The notes beneath the pieces are model-generated. The model saw nothing but the letters and a program-made list of their open reading frames with translations. It was not told the DNA's origin and made no database searches. A stretch of DNA of 64,000 bases from Metallumcola ferriviriculae (GTDB lineage Bacteria; Bacillota; JADQBR01): assembly GCF_035573695.1 (NCBI RefSeq), contig NZ_CP121694.1, forward strand, positions 1,960,501-2,024,500, read 5' to 3'. The position numbers and the translations under genes were made by a program. Shown one piece after another: positions 53,341-62,441 of this stretch (positions are counted from its first letter, which is position 1; each line of letters opens with the position of its first letter).

Positions 53341-54330
53341 ATGAAAATTAACTTTGGTTTTGTAGCAATGTCTTTAGCATTAGAGGATGCTTCTCCATCC
53401 AAAAGTACTACTCTTAAAGTGTTGGAGAAGTTGGATAAGCCTGTGTTAGAATCTAAGCTCACAAAAATAACCAGGGAAAATCTGACGAATACACTGCGAG
53501 TACTGCGCCACGCCAACGCCCATCAGATAAAGTTTTACCGGTTTACTTCTAAGTTAGTTCCTTTTGCTACCCATAGTGTTGTTGATGATTGGGATTACAT
53601 CAAAAGCTGTGAAGAAGAATTTAGCAAGGTGGGGGCATTTATTAAGGACAATCTTATTCGTACCGGTGCGCATCCGGATCATTTCACCGTTTTGAATTCC
53701 CCTAAAGCAGAGGTGGTGGAAAGCGCAGTTAAAGATTTAGAATATCATGATAAAATTTTTGCGGCGATGGGTTTAGATAACAGGGTAAAGCTAGTACTGC
53801 ATGTGGGTGGAAAATACGGCAGTAAGGGTAATTCCCTGGCGCGCTTCAAGGATAATTTTCGGCAGCTGCCTGAAAACATAAAGCAGCGAATAATTATAGA
53901 GAATGATGATAAAATCTTTAATATTGCTGATACACTCGCACTGTGCCGTGACCTTAAAATTCCAATGGTACTGGATTTTCATCATCATCGCTGTAATGAC
54001 GGCGGGTTTTTGCTTAAGGATTATCTACCTAAAATTATTGAGACATGGCCTTCCGGTCTTAAGCCTAAAATGCACATTTCCAGTGCCAAAAATGAAAAAC
54101 AATTTCGTAGTCACGCTGCTGACATCGGTTGGGAGGATTTTCTGTGGGTAGCGGAAGAATTAAAAGACTGTGACTCTGACATCGATCTGATGGTGGAGGC
54201 AAAAAATAAGGACCAGGCAGTACTCAATCTGGCAGAAAAAATTAGACGTGACGGCAGATGGAAACTGCAAGGGGATGGCACAGTAATAATGGGGTCAGGC
54301 TTGAATTATTCACTAATTAAATCTTATTAA
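53341..54330 (+). CDS. uvsE: UV damage endonuclease UvsE
   Basis: 329 residues from ATG 53341 with GGAGG upstream. The TIM-barrel UVDE family pattern is clear: 'FGFVAMSLAL', 'YRFTSKLVPFATH' , 'LVLHVGGKYGSK', 'RIIIENDDKIFNI', 'PMVLDFHHHRCN' and 'KMHISSAKN', which carry the metal-binding His, Glu and Asp residues and the Lys of the site. The enzyme nicks DNA 5' of UV photoproducts and starts repair without UvrABC. Typical of spore formers and deinococci. It is a single gene with a terminator after it. Confidence 0.93.
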   Translation: MKINFGFVAMSLALEDASPSKSTTLKVLEKLDKPVLESKLTKITRENLTNTLRVLRHANAHQIKFYRFTSKLVPFATHSVVDDWDYIKSCEEEFSKVGAFIKDNLIRTGAHPDHFTVLNSPKAEVVESAVKDLEYHDKIFAAMGLDNRVKLVLHVGGKYGSKGNSLARFKDNFRQLPENIKQRIIIENDDKIFNIADTLALCRDLKIPMVLDFHHHRCNDGGFLLKDYLPKIIETWPSGLKPKMHISSAKNEKQFRSHAADIGWEDFLWVAEELKDCDSDIDLMVEAKNKDQAVLNLAEKIRRDGRWKLQGDGTVIMGSGLNYSLIKSY

Positions 54331-54365
54331 GGCATTGGTCGTTTAAATCCGTCATTTATAACAGT

Positions 54366-54400
54366 CAATAAAAATCCCCCGGGAAAGGGGGATTTTATTG
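54366..54400. terminator. Bidirectional terminator between uvsE and larA
   Basis: AAAATCCCCC (54371-54380) pairs with GGGGGATTTT (54387-54396); AT-rich tracts flank it on both sides, so it works on either strand. Confidence 0.8.
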
Positions 54401-54408
54401 AATCAACA

Positions 54409-55677
54409 TCATTCTACCAGTTTTGGAATGGTATTTCCGCCGTATGGGATAATGACTGTTTTTTGGTCGTGACGGGAAATTTCTGCCAATTCCATTGCTT
54501 CTGTGAGAGAATTAGTGGCAGTTATACCCATCGGTTTAACTGACTCCGGGTCAATCGAAGAATAAAGAATTACTTTTGCCCGTTTGGCTACTTCTACGGC
54601 TGCGTAAAAGATGTAACCCGCTATGGTAAAATTACTTCGCAATGCACTATCTAAATTTCCAGCTATCAAGGGTTTACTCCATCCGAAAAAGGAATCAGCA
54701 CCTGCACCCTCACGGCATTCTGCCAGCATCAGTATGGTGCCACCGGGTTTAACTGCTAGGTTTGCATTAAACATGGTTTTGGTACCTTGGTAGAGTGATA
54801 TATCCTTGGGGAAGCCGCCGCAGCTGGTTATTACCAAGTCCGCATCTTCTGCCAACGTGACCCCAAAGGTTTCGTCAGCCCACTTACATCCTTGTTCCCA
54901 AGCACTAAGCCAGTGGCCGCAAAATATTTTGGCGATATTACCGTCTGGGTCCATCACGGCATTAATTAAAAAATCAGGGTTGACCAGGCGGGTACACTCC
55001 ACCATATCCTCATTTATTGGATTGCCGGCTGTCACGCCTACGCCGATTAATGGGTTAGAGCGTTCGTTTTCCGGGTCTAGAGCATGGTTATGATTCTGGC
55101 GGACAGTTTTTCTGCTTGCTACGCCGGGTACGATAGATTTTCGACCGCCGCCAAAACCGGCCATTAGATGATGGACAATACTGCCAGTGAGGATGGTTTT
55201 ACGTTCCGCTACTAATCGGTTTATTTCTACTTCCGTACCGAATTTAGTTTTACCCATATAAGTAACCGCTCCGTCACAGTCATGGTCAATGACCTCTAGA
55301 CGGTTATACATTTCCTCACCGACAATTTGTTTTCTTTCTTCATCGGTCTGGTGGCGATGGGTACCTAGAGCTATGATTACTATGATATTCTCATCGGGGA
55401 TACCTAACCGATTAAGTCGGTCAACAATGTGGGGCAAGAACAGATTTAGTCGCACTACTCGGGTTACATCACTGGCAATAATAACAACTTTATCCCCTTG
55501 GCAAAAAATTTCGTTAAAGGGTTTTGTGCCGATAGGGCCATCCAGGACCTGATTGAGTTCTTGCTCCAAGTCCTGAATAGGAGAAACTTTCTTTGGCATA
55601 AGTTCAGTAAAATTGCCGTCGGGTAGTGGTATTGCTACCTTCCCGGAACCGTACTTAAAATCAATGTTTGTAGTCAT
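54409..55677 (-). CDS. larA: LarA-type nickel-dependent racemase
   Basis: 422 residues on the minus strand, the usual LarA length (about 420-430). 'GSIVHHLMAGFGGGRKSIV' carries the conserved His pair and Lys that hold the nickel-pincer cofactor, 'ALGTHRHQTDEERK' is the upstream His motif, and 'VVIIASDVTRVVR' the N-terminal domain. LarA interconverts D- and L-lactate; relatives racemise other 2-hydroxy acids. The cofactor genes larB, larC and larE are not in the window, so they must lie elsewhere, or the substrate may differ. No neighbour in the same operon. A terminator precedes the next gene. Confidence 0.85.
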   Translation of the reverse strand: MTTNIDFKYGSGKVAIPLPDGNFTELMPKKVSPIQDLEQELNQVLDGPIGTKPFNEIFCQGDKVVIIASDVTRVVRLNLFLPHIVDRLNRLGIPDENIIVIIALGTHRHQTDEERKQIVGEEMYNRLEVIDHDCDGAVTYMGKTKFGTEVEINRLVAERKTILTGSIVHHLMAGFGGGRKSIVPGVASRKTVRQNHNHALDPENERSNPLIGVGVTAGNPINEDMVECTRLVNPDFLINAVMDPDGNIAKIFCGHWLSAWEQGCKWADETFGVTLAEDADLVITSCGGFPKDISLYQGTKTMFNANLAVKPGGTILMLAECREGAGADSFFGWSKPLIAGNLDSALRSNFTIAGYIFYAAVEVAKRAKVILYSSIDPESVKPMGITATNSLTEAMELAEISRHDQKTVIIPYGGNTIPKLVE

Positions 55678-55760
55678 TTTATCCCCCCGTTTTGGCTTAT
55701 TAACTTAACTTATTCGTACAAAGGAGTGAAATTCCTTTTTTATTTGTCCACCTGGAGGGC

Positions 55761-55782
55761 AAAAACCCCGCGTGTGCGGGGC
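55761..55782 (-). terminator. Terminator of the DUF438 gene
   Basis: CCCCGC-GTGT-GCGGGG (55766-55781) is followed on the minus strand by TTTTT. Confidence 0.8.
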
Positions 55783-55788
55783 ATCAGT

Positions 55789-57006
55789 CTATTCTTGGTT
55801 TTGCCATGCTAAGATACGTCTTTCCCCTTGGAGCGTGCGCAGGTCAGTTAAGTCCTGAGACACTTCGACTACACCCCGGTATTTGCCATTCTGGTCACGA
55901 ACAGCGAAATAGCGTATATGAATAAACCGGTCGTTTAGTGTCAGCCAAAACTCTGCAGTGTCTTTACTGCCATCTTTAAACGCTGCCACAATTTTCCCCA
56001 CAACATGGACACTTTCAGCTGGGTGACAGTTTTGCACATCGCGTCCAATTATTCCCGGGCTGCGGGGGAAGATTCGCTCCTTGCCCTGTGAGTAGTAGCG
56101 CACTTTATCATTTTCGTCGACAAAAGTTACATCTACCGGCAAATGGGTCAACATTAAGTTTATTTGTTCCGCTGTCATTTCTCCTACGCTTAAGGAAATA
56201 CCATCGTTTTTGGCTGCAGTATCGGAAATATTTCGTTGTAGTTGTTTAGGTGGCTGCCATTGGCTGCCCGGTTCGACAAGTGTATAGCCAATTTCTTCCT
56301 CGCCATAACGCACATCGCCCCATTCGGCTTCTGAAAGGGTCTTTAGTGCGGTGGGGAAGAGGATATTTTCTTCTTTGTAGATGGTTTCCTCAATGGTTTT
56401 AAGTAGTTCTTCGCCGGTATCCAGCAAGGTATTGCTATCTTTTTTTACTAATGAACCCTTGACCTTTTTCAGCATTACTCTGGCATCATCATGGAATTTC
56501 CACATTACTTTAGTAGGACCGGTGATGTTATGTTTTTCCAGGAAAGGAAAGAGTTGATTTTCTTTGCGAAGATAGTGTTTTTCTACTTCGCCAAGTAGGT
56601 CTAACTGGCTTTTAATGGCACCGGCCATCTCATCCAGTTTGCCATTACTGCGTAATTGGTCAAACATTTCGCGGATGGAAGTTACCACTTTTTGAATTTG
56701 TTCATTCTCTGCTATAAATGTATGTAGTGGATGCCCGGGTTCTAATTCTGGCTGTTCAGGTTGGGCATTAAGCGCTTCTCGGAATACCGCAACGTGTACG
56801 TCACAGAGCCGCTTAATTTCGGATTCGGGCATACCTTCCGCAATCAGCCGGTCTTCCAATTGAGAGATTTCTGTGGGGCTTACATGGCGGAGTAGTTGAG
56901 CGAATTTTTCTTTGACTTCTTCTATCCCTTTGCCTGCGTGCAGGTCGGCAATAATCCCTTTAAGCATTTCTTGCCGCTGTTTTTGGCTGTCCAGCAATTC
57001 GGACAT
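55789..57006 (-). CDS. DUF438/hemerythrin/PAS protein
   Basis: 405 residues from ATG at 57006; AAAGGGG leaves the right spacing for this codon and none for the ATG at 57015. Residues about 10-75 are DUF438 ('QEMLKGIIADLHAGKG'). About 95-240 are a hemerythrin-like four-helix bundle ('HPLHTFIAENEQI', 'HYLRKENQLFPFLEKH', 'HDDARVMLKKV', 'YKEENILFPTAL'), whose His and Glu bind a di-iron centre. About 290-400 form a PAS domain with 'HPAESVHVVGKIVAAF'. Such proteins are common in anaerobes and thought to sense O2 or NO; none is proven here. Confidence 0.87.
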   Translation of the reverse strand: MSELLDSQKQRQEMLKGIIADLHAGKGIEEVKEKFAQLLRHVSPTEISQLEDRLIAEGMPESEIKRLCDVHVAVFREALNAQPEQPELEPGHPLHTFIAENEQIQKVVTSIREMFDQLRSNGKLDEMAGAIKSQLDLLGEVEKHYLRKENQLFPFLEKHNITGPTKVMWKFHDDARVMLKKVKGSLVKKDSNTLLDTGEELLKTIEETIYKEENILFPTALKTLSEAEWGDVRYGEEEIGYTLVEPGSQWQPPKQLQRNISDTAAKNDGISLSVGEMTAEQINLMLTHLPVDVTFVDENDKVRYYSQGKERIFPRSPGIIGRDVQNCHPAESVHVVGKIVAAFKDGSKDTAEFWLTLNDRFIHIRYFAVRDQNGKYRGVVEVSQDLTDLRTLQGERRILAWQNQE

Positions 57007-57145
57007 AAAAAACATCCCCTTTAATTATACTTAGTGCTTACTACTATTATGATTTTTCCCCGACTAGTTTATCAGTATTCAAATGGCTTTAGGTAAACAA
57101 TAGCTCTAATTGGTGTTTGTTTTACTTGAGGGACTTGACAGGTTC

Positions 57146-57175
57146 CTGACAATATGATTAGCTTTTCTTTATGAT
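57146..57175 (+). promoter_or_regulatory. Possible sigma-A promoter
   Basis: CTGACA (57146-57151) and TATGAT (57170-57175) are 18 bases apart and precede the transporter gene. The match is partial and the -10 box is only 23 bases before the start codon. Confidence 0.35.
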
Positions 57176-57197
57176 ATAAATGCTAGTGGAGGATGAA

Positions 57198-58592
57198 ATG
57201 GACAAAATGGACAATCAGCTATGGATTAAACTACGCAGTATAGGAATATTTATTTTGGCTATCAGTTATTTAACTTCTGTATTTGTACAATCGGTATGGT
57301 TGAATGAATTTATCGATGTTGTATTGATAATGGTGGTGGTGTTGAGCGCTGCAGCGGCACGAGGAACATCAAGGCTAATTGGCTATGCTTTATTTGCTTT
57401 GGGGGGCGTTTTGCTTTGGCTGTATGATGCTCCTTTAGGAGTTTGGGAGCAGGCATTAAATAGGAACTTGTTTTTGCTTGTGATGTTTACTTTAGTGCCG
57501 CTATTAGGGATACCCATCCGCCGAGGAGGATATATGATAGTCCTCCAGGGCTTTTTCAAACGTTTTGTTCGGCGGGATCATCAGTTTTATCTGCTGGTCA
57601 AAATAATTACATTTTTGGTGGCTATTTTGATTAATGTGGCAGTTATTCCGCTAATGTACCAACTTAGCTTGGCTAGCGAAAAGAGCAAAAATGGGCGATT
57701 ATTGAGCACAGCAATTATTCGTGGATTCGCGGCATCTATCATCTGGGCACCCAGCTACGCCGCGGTAGCTTTGATTATCGAATTAACCGGGGCCAATTGG
57801 TTGGAATTTTTCCCTTACGGATTATTTATGGGTACAGCAGCACTTCTAATTGGTTGGTTGTTGACTGTCTGGCAAGAGAAATCAATAGACTCTGATAAAA
57901 CCTCAGCTGGTGATGTTAAGGTTGACGATATAATAATATCTTGGCAGAAAATTATTGAACTAACTGCATTCGGTGTCGTAATGCTTGGCAGTATTGTGGT
58001 GCTTTCCATCATTACCGACATCAAAACTGTGATTATAGTGGCCTTAATTTCATTGGTTTACCCTTTAATCTGGCTGGCTTTAATTGGAAGAATAAGAGTA
58101 TTCCCTGAGGAATTTAGGGGGCAGTACTTTGCAGTCAATTTACCTAAGCTTAAAAACGAAGTCGTTTTGTTTCTTGGTGCGGGTTTTTTTTCCACTGCAG
58201 TAAACTACTCTCAATTAGGGAGTATGGTGCCAAGGTTGTTAAATGGGGTAGTAGGGTCAAATACTGTACTTCTTTCTATAGCGGTAGTTAGCGTGACCGT
58301 TATTTTCTCCATGGCAGGCATACACCCTATTATCACGGTTACTATTTTTGGCAGTACGTTGCAGCCGGAGGTTTACCATATTTCCCATAACCTATTGGCG
58401 CTTATGTTAACAGTCAGTTGGTCATTAGGGGTAACTGTATCACCTTCATCAGGGATAAACGTAGCTATGTCCGGTCAGATTGATCGATCTCCAATGGAAA
58501 TCGGGCCTCGTTGGAATGCGGGTTATACGTTTATCATAATGGTAATTCTCTTATTAATGCTGAATTTGTTTAATAGTTTTTCTTTACTTTAA
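57198..58592 (+). CDS. Multi-pass membrane protein, possible transporter
   Basis: 464 residues from ATG 57198, with GGAGG at 57188-57192; an in-frame ATG at 57180 is less well spaced. About twelve hydrophobic segments run through the protein in two halves with a polar loop near residue 235-250. The repeated pattern 'INVAVIPLMYQLSLASEKS' and 'AGIHPIITVTIFGST' , plus 'SPSSGINVAMSG', resemble the helix-breaking hairpins of the ion transporter (IT) superfamily, such as citrate and arsenite carriers. I cannot name the family or substrate. No operon partners. Confidence 0.6.
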   Translation: MDKMDNQLWIKLRSIGIFILAISYLTSVFVQSVWLNEFIDVVLIMVVVLSAAAARGTSRLIGYALFALGGVLLWLYDAPLGVWEQALNRNLFLLVMFTLVPLLGIPIRRGGYMIVLQGFFKRFVRRDHQFYLLVKIITFLVAILINVAVIPLMYQLSLASEKSKNGRLLSTAIIRGFAASIIWAPSYAAVALIIELTGANWLEFFPYGLFMGTAALLIGWLLTVWQEKSIDSDKTSAGDVKVDDIIISWQKIIELTAFGVVMLGSIVVLSIITDIKTVIIVALISLVYPLIWLALIGRIRVFPEEFRGQYFAVNLPKLKNEVVLFLGAGFFSTAVNYSQLGSMVPRLLNGVVGSNTVLLSIAVVSVTVIFSMAGIHPIITVTIFGSTLQPEVYHISHNLLALMLTVSWSLGVTVSPSSGINVAMSGQIDRSPMEIGPRWNAGYTFIIMVILLLMLNLFNSFSLL

Positions 58593-58801
58593 ATATAATC
58601 ATAAAATTATGACCAATAGATTGCCTATTTGGATAAAACTCAATTGGACACGTTAATGCGAGGGAGCTCGAAACTTCTTCGTTTTTTCTTTTTTGCAAAA
58701 TAAAAGGGAAAATCATTTGTCATGTTTTGTCGAAACAATTGTGCTTGTGACATATTTTGCTTACAATTAATAGGAAAAAAATAGACGTGGAGGTTAATCT
58801 A

Positions 58802-59543
58802 GTGAAAGCAGAAAAAATATCGAATCGTCATATGAGTGATTTGGCTAAAATTAATATATATGAAGTAATCTTTAGTAGCAGCCATTCAGGGATTATTACC
58901 TATGATTGTAATGGTAGGATTATTGACTGCAACGATTCTTCGACTAAAATTTTCGAAATGCCTAAAGACAAGATCATCGGTTTTCATGCTGCCAAGGAAT
59001 TAGAAAACACCGCAATGAGAAATGCGCTGCTAAAAGCTTTAAAAGGGGAAAGAGGTTATTACCAAGGTGAACACCAAGCTACCATGTCAATTACCAGGTT
59101 TACCTCTGTTAGTGGAGAACGAGATAATTACCGATACAGCCAGTACTGCGGAAAAAGCTAATTCTACGGGAAAGGGTAGAATTCTTGTTATGGATGATGA
59201 TAAAATGCTCCGGCAGGTACTTTCCGAAATGTTAAAGTACATCGGCTATGAAGTAGTTTGTGCCTGTGACGGGGAAAAGTCCATAGAATTGTATCAAGAG
59301 GCTAAAATGATGAACAAACCTTTTGATGTAGTAATCATGGACTTGACTATCCCAGGGGGTTTGGGAGGGAAGGAAACGATTAAAGAACTTCTTAAAATAG
59401 ATGCCAACGTCAAAGCCATTGTATCCAGCGGTTATTCTAACGATCCGGTTATGGCGCATTATGATAAATATGGATTCAAAGGTTTAGTTGCCAAACCTTT
59501 TAGTATCGAGGAAATAGCCCAAGTATTAATAGAAGTGATTTAA
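58802..59543 (+). pseudogene. Remnant of a PAS/receiver hybrid sensor kinase, kinase core lost
   Basis: From GTG 58802 (GGAGG at 58788-58792) one frame encodes a PAS domain ('VIFSSSHSGIITYDCNGRII', 'GERGYYQGE') and stops at 59161. A second frame (59067-59543) encodes a complete receiver domain ('GRILVMDDDKMLRQVLSEML', phospho-Asp in 'VIMDLTIPGGLGGKE', 'SSGYSNDPVM', Lys in 'VAKPF') of the type found at the C-terminus of large hybrid kinases ('SNDPVMAHYDKYGF'). The histidine-kinase and ATPase parts that should lie between are missing and the frames differ. The simplest explanation is an internal deletion. The receiver alone might still be translated. Confidence 0.7.
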
Positions 59544-59623
59544 TAACCAGCTAACGGTTTTAGTGCAACATGGCTGATATTGTCTTGCCTTTTCAGCCCT
59601 AATCATCTTTTTCGATACTTATG

Positions 59624-59657
59624 GAAAAAAACTAGGGTACAAAAATGTACCCTAGTT
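59624..59657 (-). terminator. Terminator of the acetoacetyl-CoA synthetase gene
   Basis: A perfect 11-bp stem (59630-59640 with 59647-59657), followed on the minus strand by seven T. Confidence 0.85.
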
Positions 59658-59675
59658 AAATATCTGACATATCCA

Positions 59676-61625
59676 CTAAGAGATAAGTTCGGGAATATCT
59701 TGATAATATTCTAATGCTTCGGGATTTGCTAAGGCGTCCTGATTTTTTACCGGCTGATTATGGATCATTTTTCTGACTGCCAACTCCACTTTTTTGCCGC
59801 TAATGGTGTACGGGATATCCGGCACGGCAATTATTTTTGCAGGCACATGTCTTGGGGTGGTGTTCGCTCTGATGTCCGATTTTATTCTTTTAATTAATTC
59901 TTCAGTAAACTTTACTCCATCCCTAAGTTTGACGAACAAAATTACCCTGACATCATTATCCCATTCTTGACCGATTACCACACTATCCAATATCTCATCC
60001 ATAGCCTCAACTTGGCGATAAATTTCCGCTGTACCAATACGTACACCACCGGGGTTAAGGGTGGCATCTGACCGGCCATAGATTATGATACCACCGGTAT
60101 CGGTAACTTCAATGTAATCTCCGTGATGCCAAATGCCTGGATATTCTTCAAAATAAGCGCTTTTATACTTCTTTTGCTCGGGGTCATTCCAAAATTTTAC
60201 CGGCTGAGAGGGAAAGGGTGCTGTACAAACTAATTCGCCCTTTTGTTTTATTACCGGCTGACCACACTCATCGTAAGCTTCTACTTTCATACCCAATCCC
60301 CGACACTGCAGTTCACCGGGATAGACCGGCGCTACCGGATTACCTAAAGCAAAACAGGACACAATATCGGTACCCCCGGAAATTGAAGAAAGGCATAAAT
60401 CTTCCTTAATATCACGGTAGACGTAGTGGAAGCTTTCTACGGATAACGGTGAGCCCGTAGATAAAATTGCCTGGAGTTTAGAAAGGTCATATTCCTTACC
60501 TGGTTTCACGCCTGCTTTTTCTAAAGCTGCCAGGTATTTGGCACTGGTACCGAATATTGTGATACCCGCATCTTGTGCGTATTTAAATAGGACGCCTGGT
60601 TCAGGGTAAAATGGCGAACCATCGAATAAAACAAGAGTGGCACCTACTGCCAGGGAACTCACCAACCAGTTCCACATCATCCAACCGCAGGTGGTAAAAT
60701 AAAAGATAGAATCATCTCTGCCTAAATTGGTATGAAGCACCAATTCCTTCAAATGTTGAATAAGTGTGCCGCCTGCACCATGCACAATACATTTAGGGAC
60801 GCCTGTGGTTCCGGAAGAATACATAATATAAAGTGGATGGTCAAAGGGAAGCTGTTCGAAGGTTAATTCCGGAATATTTTTACGGCTGGTAAAGTCTTCA
60901 TAATGTACGGCTTTTGGTATACTGCTGATATCCGGACGACTTTCAGTATACGAAACTATTACAACTTTTTCGATGCTATCTATATCTTGCTGTACTTTTG
61001 TAACCCGTTCCAGGGAATTATGGGTCTTACCGTTATAAAAATAGCCATTGGCAGCAACTAATACCTTGGGTTCAATCTGGCCAAAACGATCCATAACGCC
61101 ATTAAAACCAAAATCCGGAGAACATGATGACCAGATGGCGCCAATACTGGTAGTGGCTAGCATCGCTATGATGGTCTCAGGCATGTTAGGCATAAAACCG
61201 GCAACACGGTCACCAACAGTTACTCCTGCATCACGAAATGCGGCAGCAAGCAGCGCAACCTTATCATATAGCTCCGCATAGGTAATGGAAATGGGCTCAT
61301 TTCCTTCGGCTTTGAAGATTATTGCTTCTTGCTTGTCCCGGTATTTCAGCAAATTTTCAGCAAAGTTTAGTCTAGCACCTTGAAACCATTTGCATTCCAT
61401 CATATCTGAACCGGTAGCAATTGTATCAGGGCTTTTTGAGGATATCACATTGTTGAAATCCCATATTGCTGACCAGAACTGCTCCCTGTTGTCAATGGAC
61501 CATTGGTACAACTGATCGTAGTTGACTAAGGTCTGATCGTACCTCTTGTTGATAAATTCTCTGAATTCAGTCATATTGGCATTTTTTACGCGTTCTTCAC
61601 TTGGTTGCCATAATGGTTGTGTCAT
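59676..61625 (-). CDS. aacS: Acetoacetyl-CoA synthetase
   Basis: 649 residues, the AacS length (about 650), longer than acetyl-CoA ligases' short relatives. Adenylate-forming motifs: '[14 protein letters not shown]' (P loop), '[16 protein letters not shown]' (AacS/acetyl-CoA synthetase group), '[15 protein letters not shown]' hinge and '[14 protein letters not shown]' with the catalytic Lys. The N-terminal '[18 protein letters not shown]' is typical of AacS. It converts acetoacetate, ATP and CoA to acetoacetyl-CoA. A sigma-54 box lies about 60 bases upstream, so it probably shares control with the 3-hydroxyacyl-CoA dehydrogenase, whose product it can also supply. Confidence 0.93.
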   Translation of the reverse strand: MTQPLWQPSEERVKNANMTEFREFINKRYDQTLVNYDQLYQWSIDNREQFWSAIWDFNNVISSKSPDTIATGSDMMECKWFQGARLNFAENLLKYRDKQEAIIFKAEGNEPISITYAELYDKVALLAAAFRDAGVTVGDRVAGFMPNMPETIIAMLATTSIGAIWSSCSPDFGFNGVMDRFGQIEPKVLVAANGYFYNGKTHNSLERVTKVQQDIDSIEKVVIVSYTESRPDISSIPKAVHYEDFTSRKNIPELTFEQLPFDHPLYIMYSSGTTGVPKCIVHGAGGTLIQHLKELVLHTNLGRDDSIFYFTTCGWMMWNWLVSSLAVGATLVLFDGSPFYPEPGVLFKYAQDAGITIFGTSAKYLAALEKAGVKPGKEYDLSKLQAILSTGSPLSVESFHYVYRDIKEDLCLSSISGGTDIVSCFALGNPVAPVYPGELQCRGLGMKVEAYDECGQPVIKQKGELVCTAPFPSQPVKFWNDPEQKKYKSAYFEEYPGIWHHGDYIEVTDTGGIIIYGRSDATLNPGGVRIGTAEIYRQVEAMDEILDSVVIGQEWDNDVRVILFVKLRDGVKFTEELIKRIKSDIRANTTPRHVPAKIIAVPDIPYTISGKKVELAVRKMIHNQPVKNQDALANPEALEYYQDIPELIS

Positions 61626-61687
61626 TTTTAAAAATCTCCTTTCAAACTCGATTTAAATCTTATCTGTTGATTCTTATTCATTATTGA

Positions 61688-61703
61688 TGCAAAATCAATA
61701 CCA
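61688..61703 (-). promoter_or_regulatory. Sigma-54 (-24/-12) promoter of acetoacetyl-CoA synthetase
   Basis: On the minus strand TGGTAT-TGATT-TTGCA matches the -24/-12 consensus with exact spacing; the -12 end is 63 bases from the start codon. Confidence 0.82.
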
Positions 61704-62065
61704 AGAGCAAAATGATGCGGAAGAACAGTTGATATGTACCATTATAATAATATTTAAAATTTTCAATTATTATGCGTAGTATCAGTTACTGTAAATATTT
61801 TTTCACATTTGCTATTTTAACGCTGTGAACATATGTGAATATTATTGCGCACATAGTTTTTCCTGTAAAGAAATAATTTTTTGCATCGGCGAGCGGCTGA
61901 CATTTTATTATTAATAAAGGTCAGCACTGCTGGTTTTGATTTTTTTTCAATAAGGGTTTTTATTTATTGCTGGGATATAGGAAAGGGGTGGTTTGGCAAA
62001 AAAAATACCGGGAAAAATCTTAAAATCCCGGGGACTGTTTATACTATAAGGGAGAGCCAGCTAAA
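61704..62065. other. Gene-free region between aacS and the zinc-ribbon gene
   Basis: About 360 bases. The half nearest aacS is very AT-rich and holds ACATATGT inside repeated TTCACA motifs (about 61802-61840), possibly an activator site. Near the other end CCGGGA (62008-62013) pairs with TCCCGG (62026-62031) and is followed on the minus strand by eight T: a terminator for the zinc-ribbon gene. No other gene. Confidence 0.5.
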
Positions 62066-62200
62066 TTATTGGCATTCAGTTATGGTATTACCACACTGGT
62101 CGCATTGATATTCAGGTTGTTCGTTGTATCCTACCTCTTTAAACTTGGCGCAGTCATCATTTCCGCATACATCACATACTAAATCTTTGCCGCAAGACAA
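62066..62200 (-). CDS. Small zinc-ribbon protein
   Basis: 44 residues on the minus strand from TTG at 62200, with AGGAG at the correct distance. Two pairs of CxxC-type cysteines ('CDVCGNDDC' and 'CDQCGNTITEC', plus one near the start) form a small zinc- or iron-binding ribbon of the sort found in rubredoxin-like and zinc-ribbon proteins. It is divergent from priA and has its own terminator. Function unknown; such proteins often act as small redox or structural partners. Good ribosome site and cysteine spacing support it. Confidence 0.65.
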   Translation of the reverse strand: MSCGKDLVCDVCGNDDCAKFKEVGYNEQPEYQCDQCGNTITECQ

Positions 62201-62441
62201 AACTATCACTCCTAGTTTATATATTGTTGGCTCTCCCGCCATTAATATAATGGTCCTTGGGGGGAATAAAAATTCCTAAAGCTTTCCGGTAAATCTTTCC
62301 TATATCGCAGAGATAGGTTAAAAATTTAGTGGCAAAAGTATATTGTTGAGCTTTAAAGGTGAATTCTATGCGTACCACCTTTTTTAGTAGTATTTTTTTT
62401 GATATAATTTACCTGGACAGGTTTGTTCGGGAGGGCTTTGA

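Noticed and set aside
58746-58761. TGTGAC-ATATT-TTGCT before the PAS remnant
   Set aside because: Spacing fits a -24/-12 promoter, but the essential GG is GT.
61881-62108. 75-codon plus-strand frame
   Set aside because: No ribosome site, and it overlaps the better supported zinc-ribbon gene and its terminator on the minus strand.
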